A stretch of 64,000 nucleotides of DNA from Candidatus Parachristensenella avicola (lineage in GTDB: Bacteria; Bacillota; Clostridia; Christensenellales; UMGS416). This document shows, one piece after another, positions 55,076 through 63,551 of this stretch. The position numbers and the translations under genes were made by a program. Numbering within the stretch: position 1 is the stretch's first letter; every line of letters begins with the position of its first letter. The DNA lies in contig CAJFUN010000034.1 of assembly GCA_904420205.1 (NCBI GenBank), positions 1 to 64,000 of the forward strand. The letters run 5' to 3'. The notes under the pieces were generated by a model. The model had not been told where the DNA came from. It did no database searches and saw nothing but the letters and a program-made list of their open reading frames with translations.

Positions 55076-56473
55076 TTATACTGGCTGCACCTTAGCGGCG
55101 TCGGGGGTCAGCGTGGAATCGATCTTATACTTTTGAGCCTGGCGATACTTGAAGAAGTCGGAGGCCACCTGCGGGAACAGCGCGTAGCTGAGTACATCCT
55201 CTTCCTGCTCCATCACGCCCTTAACGGCCTCGCGGTATTTATCCATCTCCGGCGCAATGTCATCGGCCGGACGGTGGGTAATAACCTTGCCGTCCTCGCC
55301 CAAGGCGAGCTTCACGACTTCGGGATTGGTGGGGGCAGGCAGGCGTCCATATTCACCGCGCAGCAGGCCCTTGGATTCTTTGGAGATCATCTTATACTTA
55401 CCCATCAGCACATTCAGTACAGCCTGGGTACCGACAATCTGGCTGGTAGGCGTGACCAGCGGCGGATAACCGAAGTCTTCCCGCACACGCGGCACTTCTT
55501 CCAGCACCTCCAGCAGGCGATCATCTGCGCCCTGGTTCTTCAGCTGAGAAATCAGGTTCGACAGCATTCCGCCGGGCACCTGATAGAGCAGTGCGTTGAT
55601 GTCCACCTTCAGTACGCGAGAATCCAGGAAACCGTCGGCTGCCAGGCGAGCCGCGACTTTGTTGAAGTGCGTGGTCAGCTCGTTGAGGTCGTCCATCTTA
55701 ATGCCCGTATCATAGGGCGTGCCCTGCAGCGCGCGGACAAAGGGCTCGGTCGCCGGCTGAGCCGTGCCGTTCCCCAGGGGGGATAAGGCGGTATCGACAA
55801 TATCTACCCCCGCCTCCACCGCCTTCAACAGCGTCAGATTGCCTACACCGGTGGTGAAGTGCGTATGCAGGTCAATAGGCACCTTCACTTTGGATTTGAT
55901 GGCCTTAACCAAGTCATAGGCCTCGTAGGGCAGCAGCAGACCGGCCATGTCCTTAATGCAAATGGAATCTGCCCCCATATTCTCCATCTCGACGGCCAGA
56001 TTGACAAAGTATTCGGAGGTATGCACCGGGCTGGTGGTATAGCTCATGGCCAGCTGGGCATGGCCCTTATACTTCTTGGTGGCCTCTACGGCAGCCCGCA
56101 TGTTACGGGTATCGTTAAGCGCGTCGAAGATGCGGATGATATCGATGCCGTTCTCAATGGAGGCCTTGACAAAGGCGTCTACCACGTCGTCGGCATAGTG
56201 CTTATAACCTAGAATATTCTGCCCGCGCAGCAGCATGGACAAACGGGTATTGGGGATGGCCTTACGCAGGGCACGTAGACGCTCCCAGGGATCCTCGTGC
56301 AGATAGCGCATGCAGGAGTCAAAGGTGGCGCCGCCCCAGGCTTCCAGGGCATAGTAGCCAACCTTATCCAGCTGCTTGGCTACGGGGAGCATTTCATCCA
56401 GGCGCATACGAGTAGCAGCCTGAGACTGATGCGCGTCACGGAGGATCGTTTCACAGATCTTTACTTGAGCCAT
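55076..56473 (-). CDS. oadA: Oxaloacetate/pyruvate carboxyltransferase subunit (OadA, 5S-type)
   Basis: 465 residues. The TIM barrel of the carboxyltransferase (about 1-300) opens with CETILRDAHQS, has ALEAWGGATFD, the metal-binding LHTHFTTGVG with its His pair, and DTALSPLGNGTAQPATE. A helical domain follows (about 300-465). No biotinyl domain is fused; the biotin protein is a separate gene of the operon. It moves CO2 between oxaloacetate/pyruvate and biotin. Last gene of mmdA-oadG-bcc-oadB-oadA, 21 bases after oadB. Confidence 0.95.
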   Translation of the reverse strand: MAQVKICETILRDAHQSQAATRMRLDEMLPVAKQLDKVGYYALEAWGGATFDSCMRYLHEDPWERLRALRKAIPNTRLSMLLRGQNILGYKHYADDVVDAFVKASIENGIDIIRIFDALNDTRNMRAAVEATKKYKGHAQLAMSYTTSPVHTSEYFVNLAVEMENMGADSICIKDMAGLLLPYEAYDLVKAIKSKVKVPIDLHTHFTTGVGNLTLLKAVEAGVDIVDTALSPLGNGTAQPATEPFVRALQGTPYDTGIKMDDLNELTTHFNKVAARLAADGFLDSRVLKVDINALLYQVPGGMLSNLISQLKNQGADDRLLEVLEEVPRVREDFGYPPLVTPTSQIVGTQAVLNVLMGKYKMISKESKGLLRGEYGRLPAPTNPEVVKLALGEDGKVITHRPADDIAPEMDKYREAVKGVMEQEEDVLSYALFPQVASDFFKYRQAQKYKIDSTLTPDAAKVQPV

Positions 56474-56494
56474 TGATTCTTATTTCCTCCTTTA

Positions 56495-57700
56495 TTAGCT
56501 AAACAGGGACAGGAACACACCGGCGGCCACAGCCGAGCCAATTACGCCCGCCACATTGGGCCCCATTGCGTGCATCAGCAGGAAGTTGCCGGGGTTCTCC
56601 TTCTGGCCGACCACCTGGGAAACGCGGGCCGCCATAGGAACGGCCGACACGCCGGCAGAACCGATCAGGGGGTTGACCTTGCCGTGGGTGACTTTGCACA
56701 TGATCTTGCCAAAGAGCACGCCGCCCAGCGTACCGCCGGCAAAAGCCAAGAGGCCCATGATAATAATCATAATCGTTTCCCAACGCAGGAAGGTGGCACC
56801 ATTGGCCGTAGCGCCTACCGTCAAGCCCAGGAAGATGGTAATGATATTCATAAGCTCGTTCTGTGCGGTCTTGGACAGGCGCTCTACCACGCCGGACTCC
56901 CGGAATAGGTTACCAAGCATCAGCATACCGACCAGGGGCGCCGCCGAAGGCAGCAAAAGCGCAACCACGATGGTGATCATAATGGGGAAAACGATTTTTT
57001 CCTTCTTGGATACAGGCCGCAGCTGCTCCATAACAATGCTGCGCTCCTCTTTCGTGGTAAAAGCGCGCATGATGGGCGGCTGGATAATGGGAACCAACGC
57101 CATATAGGAATAAGCTGCGACGGCAATGGCGCTCAGCAGGTGCGGCGCCAACCGGGTGGTGGTGTAGATCGCCGTGGGGCCGTCCGCTCCGCCGATGATA
57201 CCAATCGAGGCAGCCTCATTGAGGTTAAAGCCACAGAACAGCGCCAAGAAGAAGGCCACGAAGATACCCAGCTGCGCGGCAGCGCCCAGCAGCAGGCTCT
57301 TGGGATTCGCGATCAGCGGTCCAAAGTCGGTCATCGCACCGACGCCCATAAAGATAAGCGGCGGATAGATGCCCAGTTTGACGCCCTGATACAAATAGTA
57401 GAACAAACCGCCGACCTGCTTGACTACAGGATTACCGTTGGCGTCCAGCACCTGCGCGCCGTTTTGTACCTCGTAGATCGGAGGATCCATAACGCCGGAC
57501 AAAGGCAGGTTCACCATCAGCATGCCAAAGGCAATCGGCAGAAGCAGCATGGGTTCAAACTTCTTTACCACGGCCAGATAGATCAGAACCAGCGAAATAA
57601 GAATCATCACCAGGTTCTGCCATCCGGTACCCTGGAAGAACTGAAGGAGGCCCATGGATTCAATAAAACCAGTTATTGCATTTCCAATCTGTTCGAGCAT
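56495..57700 (-). CDS. oadB: Sodium-pumping decarboxylase beta subunit
   Basis: 401 residues with about nine or ten membrane helices. The conserved DGPT motif (GIIGGADGPTAIYTTTRL, about 180-197) and the second Na+-site region GVSAVPMAARV are present. It couples decarboxylation of carboxybiotin to Na+ export across the membrane. An extra hydrophilic insert of about 35 residues near 75-115 (VMDPPIYEVQNGAQV...) is longer than in some homologues. It lies between the biotin carrier and oadA genes. Confidence 0.95.
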   Translation of the reverse strand: MLEQIGNAITGFIESMGLLQFFQGTGWQNLVMILISLVLIYLAVVKKFEPMLLLPIAFGMLMVNLPLSGVMDPPIYEVQNGAQVLDANGNPVVKQVGGLFYYLYQGVKLGIYPPLIFMGVGAMTDFGPLIANPKSLLLGAAAQLGIFVAFFLALFCGFNLNEAASIGIIGGADGPTAIYTTTRLAPHLLSAIAVAAYSYMALVPIIQPPIMRAFTTKEERSIVMEQLRPVSKKEKIVFPIMITIVVALLLPSAAPLVGMLMLGNLFRESGVVERLSKTAQNELMNIITIFLGLTVGATANGATFLRWETIMIIIMGLLAFAGGTLGGVLFGKIMCKVTHGKVNPLIGSAGVSAVPMAARVSQVVGQKENPGNFLLMHAMGPNVAGVIGSAVAAGVFLSLFS

Positions 57701-57734
57701 TCTTTTCCCTCCCGTCTTCTACAGAGATGAACGA

Positions 57735-58136
57735 TTAACCCAGGGAAACCAGCACATCTCCGGAGTTGACGGAAGCGCCCTTGGAGGTGGAAATCGCGAC
57801 CACAGTGCCGTCGGAGGGCGCCATGATTTCATTTTCCATCTTCATCGCCTCCAGGATGACCAGCACATCGCCCTTGGAGACCTTCTGACCCGCAGCTACT
57901 TTGATATCCAGGATGGTGCCAGGCATGGGGGACTTAACGGCAGTCGATCCGGCAGGAGCGGCCACGGGAGCCGGAGCAGGTTTGGCCGCGGGCTCAGCTT
58001 TTGCCGCAGGGGCCGGAGCAGGCGCGGGCGCAGGAGCGGCAACCGGTGCAGGGGCGGGAGCGGCCGTCATGCCGCCCACTTCTTCAACCTCAACCTCATA
58101 GGCCTTGCCATTGACAGTAATTTTAAACGTACGCAT
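57735..58136 (-). CDS. Biotin carrier protein of the decarboxylase
   Basis: 133 residues. A short beta N-terminus (1-22), then an Ala/Pro-rich flexible linker (about 24-62), then a biotinyl domain (about 65-133) with the biotinylation motif EAMKMEN (Lys99). It shuttles carboxyl groups from the carboxyltransferases to the beta subunit. The Ala/Pro linker lets the domain swing between partners. GGAGGAAGCTATACC precedes the ATG. Confidence 0.96.
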   Translation of the reverse strand: MRTFKITVNGKAYEVEVEEVGGMTAAPAPAPVAAPAPAPAPAPAAKAEPAAKPAPAPVAAPAGSTAVKSPMPGTILDIKVAAGQKVSKGDVLVILEAMKMENEIMAPSDGTVVAISTSKGASVNSGDVLVSLG

Positions 58137-58163
58137 GGTATAGCTTCCTCCTCAAAGTCGGTA

Positions 58164-58553
58164 TTAGAAACGGTTGGCCATGATGTCTTCACGGCCGGCT
58201 CGGCTCCAGGCAGGGGCCTGAGCGCCTACGCGGCGGAAAGAGCGGATATTCAGCCGCGTACCCTCCGCCGCAGCTATGGCCGCTACTGCGGCTGCAATGA
58301 CGGCGACGATCTCCTCTTCATCTTCCTGCTGCTCGACAGGCGGAGCGGAAACAATCTCCGGAACCGGATCAGCGGGCTGAACAGCCGGCGCAGATACTTC
58401 TTGCTGAGGCTTACCCCGAACAATCGCCGTTATCGCTTTGATAATGTAGATCAACAAAATCAAAACGATGAACACGATGCCCATTCCCAGCACAAAGGTT
58501 ACCACACCGTTGCTGAGGTTGGTCATCAGGCTGTTGAGAATCATGTTATTCAT
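58164..58553 (-). CDS. Decarboxylase gamma-type membrane anchor (OadG family)
   Basis: 129 residues. One N-terminal membrane helix (about 18-40), an acidic and Pro-rich linker (about 52-78) and a short Ala-rich helix followed by a conserved C-terminus (RRVGAQAPAWSRAGREDIM). This matches OadG-like small subunits that hold the carboxyltransferase on the beta subunit. It follows mmdA by 12 bases. Confidence 0.88.
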   Translation of the reverse strand: MNNMILNSLMTNLSNGVVTFVLGMGIVFIVLILLIYIIKAITAIVRGKPQQEVSAPAVQPADPVPEIVSAPPVEQQEDEEEIVAVIAAAVAAIAAAEGTRLNIRSFRRVGAQAPAWSRAGREDIMANRF

Positions 58554-58565
58554 AGAGCCTCCTTT

Positions 58566-60089
58566 CTACAGCGGCATGTTGCCGTGCTTCTTGGGAAGGC
58601 GATTCTCCCGCTTGCTCCAGAGCAGCTCCAGGGCGCTGGCTACCACCGGACGGGTCAGGGCAGGCTCGATCACATCGTCTACCAGGCCCAGTTCAGCGGC
58701 CCGCAAAGCGCCGCCCTGCTCAGCCGCATACTGCTTGGCGTATTCGCTGCGGGCTTCGATGGGATTGGCAGAGGCCGCAATTTCCTTTTCGTAAAGCAGC
58801 GTGGCGGCCGCTTCCGGCTCTACCGCGCAGATGGAGGCCTGCGGCCAGGCATAAACCATATCCATGCCCAACGATTTGCTGGCCATCAAAGAATACGCGC
58901 TGCCAATTGCATGGCCAGCTACCACGACGACCTTCGCCGTACTAGCCTCAGCCAGCGCATAGATCAGCTTGGCGCCATGACGGATCAGCCCGCCGTGCTC
59001 CTGCTTGAGCTCCACCGGCAGACCCATGGAGTCGACCAGCACAATAAGGGGCAGATTGAAGCTGTCGCATACACGAATAAAGCGGGCGGCTTTGTCGGCG
59101 GCCGCAATATCCACGATACCGCCTTTATCGGCCGGATTATTGCCGATAATGCCCACAGACCGGCCGTTAACCGTTGCCAACGCCGTAACCATATTGAGCG
59201 CATAGTAGGGCATAATCTCCAGCACGCTACCAGCGTCGGCAATCGCCTCCACAGTTAGATGCATATCGCTCTCGCCGGCCACATAACCGTTAAGCGCCGG
59301 GCATTCACGGTTCAGGTCATCCTCGCATAGGTCGGCGGGCGCATCCTCTAGGTTGTTGGAGGGCAGCAGCTTCAGCAGCATGCGGGCTTTAGCGATACCG
59401 TCATCCTCGTTGGTGGCGAAAATCTGAGCCAGCCCGCTCTTTTCGCTGGAAACCATCGCCCCGCCCAGATCCTGGGCGGATACTTGCTTGCCCTCGGCGG
59501 CCGAAATCACCTGCGGCCCGCGGCCAAATACCGCGCCATTTTTGTCGACGACAATCGTGAAATCGCACAGCGCAGCAGCAAAAGCGGCGGCGCCCGGGCA
59601 GGGTCCGCAAACCAGCGCAATCTGCGGGATCAGGCCGGAAGCGTCCACCGATCGCTTGTAGATCTGCGCATATCCATCCAGCGCAGACATGCCTTCTTCA
59701 ATGCGCGCGCCGGCGGTATCCATGATGGCCAGCACCGGAACCCCGGTCTTCATTGCGGCATCATAGACGTTGCAGATCTTCTTGGCGTGCATCTGGCCCA
59801 GCGCGCCGCTCATTACGGTGAAGTCCTGGGCATAGACATACACCGGGCGGCCGTCCACCGTGCCGTATCCGGTGATCACGCTCTCCCCAGCTTGATCTTC
59901 GCCGGAGCAGCAGGCCGCGTTCGCCCGCTTCATGAATACGTTGGTTTCCATGAAGCTTCCCGCGTCCAGCACGCGAGCGATGCGTTCGCGACTGGTCAGC
60001 TTGCCCTTTTTGTGCTCGTCTGCGATTTTTTCTTCGCATCCGGCCAACAGGGCCTTTTTGACTTCCATGGGAGTCAGGACATCAGTCAT
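58566..60089 (-). CDS. mmdA: Acyl-CoA carboxyltransferase subunit (MmdA, 12S-type)
   Basis: 507 residues, two crotonase-like halves. The N-terminal half has SRERIARVLDAGSF, TGYGTVDGRPVYVYAQDFTV and MDTAGARIEEG; the C-terminal half has GIIGNNPADKGG and VVAGHAIGSAYSLM. These match methylmalonyl-CoA decarboxylase/transcarboxylase 12S and propionyl-CoA carboxylase beta subunits. It exchanges a carboxyl group between an acyl-CoA (probably methylmalonyl-CoA) and biotin. AGGTTTGCTGA precedes the ATG. First gene of the operon; no clear promoter was found in the 138 bases before it. Confidence 0.95.
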   Translation of the reverse strand: MTDVLTPMEVKKALLAGCEEKIADEHKKGKLTSRERIARVLDAGSFMETNVFMKRANAACCSGEDQAGESVITGYGTVDGRPVYVYAQDFTVMSGALGQMHAKKICNVYDAAMKTGVPVLAIMDTAGARIEEGMSALDGYAQIYKRSVDASGLIPQIALVCGPCPGAAAFAAALCDFTIVVDKNGAVFGRGPQVISAAEGKQVSAQDLGGAMVSSEKSGLAQIFATNEDDGIAKARMLLKLLPSNNLEDAPADLCEDDLNRECPALNGYVAGESDMHLTVEAIADAGSVLEIMPYYALNMVTALATVNGRSVGIIGNNPADKGGIVDIAAADKAARFIRVCDSFNLPLIVLVDSMGLPVELKQEHGGLIRHGAKLIYALAEASTAKVVVVAGHAIGSAYSLMASKSLGMDMVYAWPQASICAVEPEAAATLLYEKEIAASANPIEARSEYAKQYAAEQGGALRAAELGLVDDVIEPALTRPVVASALELLWSKRENRLPKKHGNMPL

Positions 60090-60227
60090 TCAGCAAACCT
60101 CCATATCTTGTTGGTTTCCTCGGTTCAGATAGAAATTCAAAACAGAAGAATACCATCTTTACCCTAATTCTATTATTCACCATGCCTTCCATTTCTCCTT
60201 CCCCAAATTGGAAAGCGCACATCCAAA

Positions 60228-60977
60228 TTATCGCAGGTTATTTTGGTCATTCTCCTGCATAAAGCACGATAATTCGCGCTGCGTCAGGCTGCGCCATGCT
60301 CCGGTAGGCAAACCTTCCAGCGTCAGCGCACCCAGCTTGTCCCGCCGCAGATACTGCACCCCGTAGCCCACGGCCTCCATCATCCGGCGCACTTGCCGGT
60401 TGCGCCCTTCGTGAATCGTAAGCGCCAGCGTGGTGCTGGTAGGCGAACGGTGAAGAATCTGCACCTTGGCCGGCGCCGTAACGCCGTCCTCCAGTCTCAC
60501 GCCTTGACGCAGGCGCCGCGCCGCCTCCGGCGTCATGCGGCCGATCACAACCGTGTAATACGTTTTCTCCACCTCGAAAGAGGGATGCAGTACCCGATGG
60601 GCAAAATCGCCGTCATTGGTTAAAAGAAGCAATCCCTCCGTCTCATAGTCCAGGCGTCCCACTGGATAAATTCTTTCTGTCACGCCCTCCAGACAGTCGA
60701 TAACCGTTCGGCGGCCAAAGGGATCGCTGGCGGCGCAGATTACACCCATGGGTTTGTTCAGGATGTAATAAACCTTATGGGCAGCCAAGTACACGGGCCG
60801 CCCGTCCACACAGATCAGCGCCGCTTCCGGATCTACCTTGAGCCCCATCTCCGTCACTTTTTCGTCATTCACCGTAACTCGTCCTGCACGAATCATGTCC
60901 TCACAGGCGCGCCGTGAGGCAATGCCGCACTGGGCCAAATATTTTTGCAACCGTATTTTTTCCATTTCATTCCCCAT
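60228..60977 (-). CDS. RluB/RsuA-family 16S/23S rRNA pseudouridine synthase
   Basis: 249 residues, or 245 from a second in-frame ATG at 60965 (MEKIRLQKYLAQCGIASRR), which better fits the family N-terminus. An S4 RNA-binding domain (about 5-65) is followed by the catalytic domain. The catalytic Asp is in GRLDYETEGLLLLTNDG and the family blocks KTYYTVVIG and EGRNRQVRRMMEAVG are present. It belongs to the RsuA/RluB/RluE group; the specific uridine is not readable from sequence alone. Confidence 0.93.
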   Translation of the reverse strand: MGNEMEKIRLQKYLAQCGIASRRACEDMIRAGRVTVNDEKVTEMGLKVDPEAALICVDGRPVYLAAHKVYYILNKPMGVICAASDPFGRRTVIDCLEGVTERIYPVGRLDYETEGLLLLTNDGDFAHRVLHPSFEVEKTYYTVVIGRMTPEAARRLRQGVRLEDGVTAPAKVQILHRSPTSTTLALTIHEGRNRQVRRMMEAVGYGVQYLRRDKLGALTLEGLPTGAWRSLTQRELSCFMQENDQNNLR

Positions 60978-61064
60978 CTGACTTTTCCTAATATCATATC
61001 AGAAATCATAGCAAAGTGAAAGCGGCATCGGCTCCTTCCCGATCGGCCTCAAATGAGGATATAG

Positions 61065-61095
61065 AAAAATCCGCCGCAATGCATTGCAGCGGATT
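61065..61095 (-). terminator. Terminator of the gerW unit
   Basis: On the minus strand, a stem of AATCCGC-GCAATG and its complement is followed by TTTTT, 14 bases after the gerW stop. Confidence 0.8.
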
Positions 61096-61108
61096 CATTT
61101 TCGCTCCC

Positions 61109-61555
61109 CTAGGCCATAGGCGCGGGTTGCTCATCCTTAGGGTTTTGAATCATATCCTTAATATCGGCAAAGATATGGGGAATGAGTTCGGCCAGCCGGT
61201 CATAGGGCGTGCATCCTTCCACAGGCAGTAGCTGCACTTTCCCGCCGGAGACCACCAGAAATGCCATAGGATTGATGGATACGCCGGCGCCGGCGCCGCC
61301 GGCAAAGGGCAGCTTATCCTTGCCGTCCTGCTGCGCTTCCGGCGGCTGTGCGCTTTTTCCCCCTGCCTTTGATTTGTCTGGATACTCGCCACCGCCGGAA
61401 ACAAAGCCCAGGTTGACCTTAGAAACGGGTACGATCATGGTACCGTCCGCCATAACCATGCTATCGCCTACGATGGTGTTTACGTCAATCATCTGCTTGA
61501 GGTTTTCAAGCGTCGTTTCCATAATCTGCTCGATGGGGTGTTGCCTCTGATCCAT
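61109..61555 (-). CDS. Sporulation protein GerW/YtfJ
   Basis: 148 residues. The family block opens NLKQMIDVNTIVGDSMVMADGT (in two parts) and continues VPVSKVNLGFVSGGGEY, with a Gly/Lys-rich low-complexity stretch and GAGAGVSINPMAFLVV. GerW (YtfJ) is needed for germination in Bacillus and is found in spore formers. Its presence is good evidence that the organism forms spores. It starts two bases after the DUF2953 gene stops. Confidence 0.93.
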   Translation of the reverse strand: MDQRQHPIEQIMETTLENLKQMIDVNTIVGDSMVMADGTMIVPVSKVNLGFVSGGGEYPDKSKAGGKSAQPPEAQQDGKDKLPFAGGAGAGVSINPMAFLVVSGGKVQLLPVEGCTPYDRLAELIPHIFADIKDMIQNPKDEQPAPMA

Positions 61556-61556
61556 T

Positions 61557-62117
61557 TTACCGATCCCTCCATGCTTTTACTGCGCCAAGCATAATGTGCG
61601 CCAAGTTGGTTTGGAATATACCCTCGATGCTTCCCTCATATTGGGGTTTGTCAAAATGCGCTTTGACCAGCCCGGAGCATCCCGCTGCGCCCCGGCTTTT
61701 CGCCCAGGCGAGAAGCATATTGGTCAGCGCGCTGAGCGTCCCATATCCAATGGCGGTCGCCGCTGCATTCTGCGCTACGCCCAGGTCAAAGTGCATCTGC
61801 AGCTTTCGACAACGCACGGCGTTGGCCAGCGTGCGCAAATAAAACGTCCGGCGCTTGGCCGACTTCGCTTTTGGCGCGGGGCGCCGTCGCTTCCGAATCT
61901 CTACGCCGTTTAAGCTTGCCTTCAACGCCAGCGGCTCTAGGGCGGCCGCAGCTTGGAGATTGACCACCGGCGCGGGCCCCAAATAGAACTGAATATGGCA
62001 ATGCAAAGCAAATTCATGCCATATCACTTCCCCTTTGGCCGCCAGGGGCATAATCAATATTGCCGCGATGGCCACGGCAATGAGAATTCCCGTCAGCACC
62101 GGCATTCCTCCTCCCAT
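61557..62117 (-). CDS. DUF2953 membrane-associated protein
   Basis: 186 residues. One N-terminal membrane helix (about 8-27), a beta-rich region, a basic linker (EIRKRRRPAPKAKSAKRR) and a C-terminal block LGVAQNAAATAIGYGTLSAL typical of DUF2953. It is encoded directly upstream of gerW, as commonly seen in clostridia, so it may take part in spore assembly or germination. No biochemical function is known to me. Confidence 0.85.
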   Translation of the reverse strand: MGGGMPVLTGILIAVAIAAILIMPLAAKGEVIWHEFALHCHIQFYLGPAPVVNLQAAAALEPLALKASLNGVEIRKRRRPAPKAKSAKRRTFYLRTLANAVRCRKLQMHFDLGVAQNAAATAIGYGTLSALTNMLLAWAKSRGAAGCSGLVKAHFDKPQYEGSIEGIFQTNLAHIMLGAVKAWRDR

Positions 62118-62143
62118 TTATGGGATAGTTTCCCATGCCGGCG

Positions 62144-62181
62144 AAAAAAAATACGGCGCAAGGAAAATTTCCCTGCACCGC
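62144..62181 (-). terminator. Terminator after scpB
   Basis: On the minus strand, an imperfect 14-bp stem (GCGGTGCAGGGAAA/TTTCCTTGCGCCGT) is followed by eight T, 19 bases after the scpB stop. Confidence 0.82.
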
Positions 62182-62199
62182 ATTGGCAAAAAGTTGTAT

Positions 62200-62745
62200 T
62201 TATTCGTTTTCTTCTTGAGCGGCCGATAAAAATGTATTTAGATCCGGCAGCTGCTGCAGCGACTCCAGCCCGAAGCGCCGGAGGAATTCCTCTGTTGTGC
62301 CATAAAGGATCGGCCGGCCCAGCGTATCCTTGCGGCCTTCTTCGCAGATCAGGCCCAGTGATTCCAGCATGCTGACGGCGTATTCGCTGCGCACGCCCCG
62401 AATCGTCTCGATCTCGCCTTTGGTGACCGGCTGCTGATAGGCGATAATGGCCAGCGTCTCCAATACCGACTGGGAAAGGTTGCGCGTACGCACAGGGGTG
62501 AGGGCTTCGTTAAGCAGCTCCCCATAGATGCCCTTGGTGGCCAACTGCACCCGATCCTCCAAATATTTGAGCTGAAGCCCGCTTTCCTCCGCCGCATATC
62601 GAAGATGCATATCCTCCAGCGTCTTAGCCAGCTCCAGGGGCGTCAGGCCCACAGCCCGGCCCAGGTCATCCAATGCCACCGAGTCGCCTGCCGCGAAAAG
62701 GAGCGCCTCAATTGCTGCGATCTTTTGGGACGGGTTCAGCTCCAT
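62200..62745 (-). CDS. scpB: Segregation and condensation protein B
   Basis: 181 residues from ATG 62745 (MELNPSQKIAAIEALLFAAG). Two winged-helix domains: RRFGL near the end and NLSQSVLETLAIIAYQQPVTKGEIETIRG (in two parts), the classic ScpB block. With ScpA it binds SMC to form the chromosome-condensing complex. It overlaps scpA by 38 bases, as is common. AAAGGAG lies 11 bases before the ATG. Confidence 0.95.
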   Translation of the reverse strand: MELNPSQKIAAIEALLFAAGDSVALDDLGRAVGLTPLELAKTLEDMHLRYAAEESGLQLKYLEDRVQLATKGIYGELLNEALTPVRTRNLSQSVLETLAIIAYQQPVTKGEIETIRGVRSEYAVSMLESLGLICEEGRKDTLGRPILYGTTEEFLRRFGLESLQQLPDLNTFLSAAQEENE

Positions 62746-63472
62746 CTGGCTTTTGCTCCTTTCGCTGCATAATGAGAATGTCTTTATCTTCCGGTCCCTG
62801 TTCCACAAGGACAAGGTTATTCTTGGCCATTTCCAACAAGGCCAGGAAGGTGACGATCACTTCTTCGCGGGTCGAAGCGCCTTCAAAGAGCGATAGGAAA
62901 CCTACCCGGCCAGACCGCCGCAACCGCTGGGTAATATGCAGAACCTTTTCCCTCACGGTAAAGGCGTCGCGCTGGATGTGATCCTCCTGGGCGCCGCCCT
63001 TTTCCGGCTGTGCCAAGCGCAGCTGCATTTTCTCAAAGGCAGCTACCAGCTTTTCCAGCGTCAGATTACCCGGTTCGATTCGCTCTTCCCGGTAACGCTC
63101 CTCCGGCAGGCGATAGAAAACAAGGGCCGCCTGCTGTTCCTTCTGGCGCAACAAGCCGCTGGCCTGCTTATATTGGCGGTATAGTTCCAGCTGGCGGATC
63201 AGGTCGTTTTCCAGCTGGTCCGGATCCTCCTCCGCAGCCGCCGGCTTAGGCAGCAGCCATCTGGACTTAATTTCCAGCAGCCGAGCGGCCATGGCGACAA
63301 ACTCGCTGGTGCGATCCATATGTTCCACCGGCATCTGCTCCATGAAATCAAGATACTGGTCTATAATGGGCGATACAAAAATCTCCCGTATCTCGATGCG
63401 TGCCTGGCTGATCAGATGCAGCAGGAGATCCATGGGGCCTTCAAAGCTCTCCAGCGATACATGGTAGGCCAT
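62708..63472 (-). CDS. scpA: Segregation and condensation protein A (kleisin)
   Basis: 254 residues from ATG 63472 (MAYHVSLESFEGPMDLLLHLI). N-terminal kleisin block (FEGPMDLLLHLI), helical middle (LEIKSRWLLPKP, ENDLIRQLELYRQYK) and C-terminal winged helix (about 215-245) that binds SMC. The ribosome-binding site is weak (AGGGATGAACGG), with a promoter about 35 bases upstream. It is the first gene of scpA-scpB. Confidence 0.94.
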   Translation of the reverse strand: MAYHVSLESFEGPMDLLLHLISQARIEIREIFVSPIIDQYLDFMEQMPVEHMDRTSEFVAMAARLLEIKSRWLLPKPAAAEEDPDQLENDLIRQLELYRQYKQASGLLRQKEQQAALVFYRLPEERYREERIEPGNLTLEKLVAAFEKMQLRLAQPEKGGAQEDHIQRDAFTVREKVLHITQRLRRSGRVGFLSLFEGASTREEVIVTFLALLEMAKNNLVLVEQGPEDKDILIMQRKEQKPDGAEPVPKDRSN

Positions 63473-63506
63473 CCGTTCATCCCTATCTGTCAAAATTCGT
63501 CCTATA

Positions 63507-63536
63507 ACTATACCACGGTCTTTATGGAAAAGGCAA
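63507..63536 (-). promoter_or_regulatory. Promoter of scpA-scpB
   Basis: On the minus strand, -35 TTGCCT (63531-63536), an 18-bp spacer and -10 TATAGT (63507-63512), extended by TGG. It lies just before the scpA start. Confidence 0.7.
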
Positions 63537-63551
63537 GCCTTCGCGCCGGCG

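Noticed and set aside
57960..58070. GC-rich repeat in the biotin carrier gene
   Set aside because: It encodes the Ala/Pro linker of the carrier protein and is not a mobile or CRISPR repeat.
57654..59258. 534-residue plus-strand open frame opposite the decarboxylase genes
   Set aside because: It is rich in Arg, Gly and Ser and lies opposite oadB, the biotin carrier, oadG and mmdA, all of which have clear domains and good starts. It is an antisense frame kept open by high GC.
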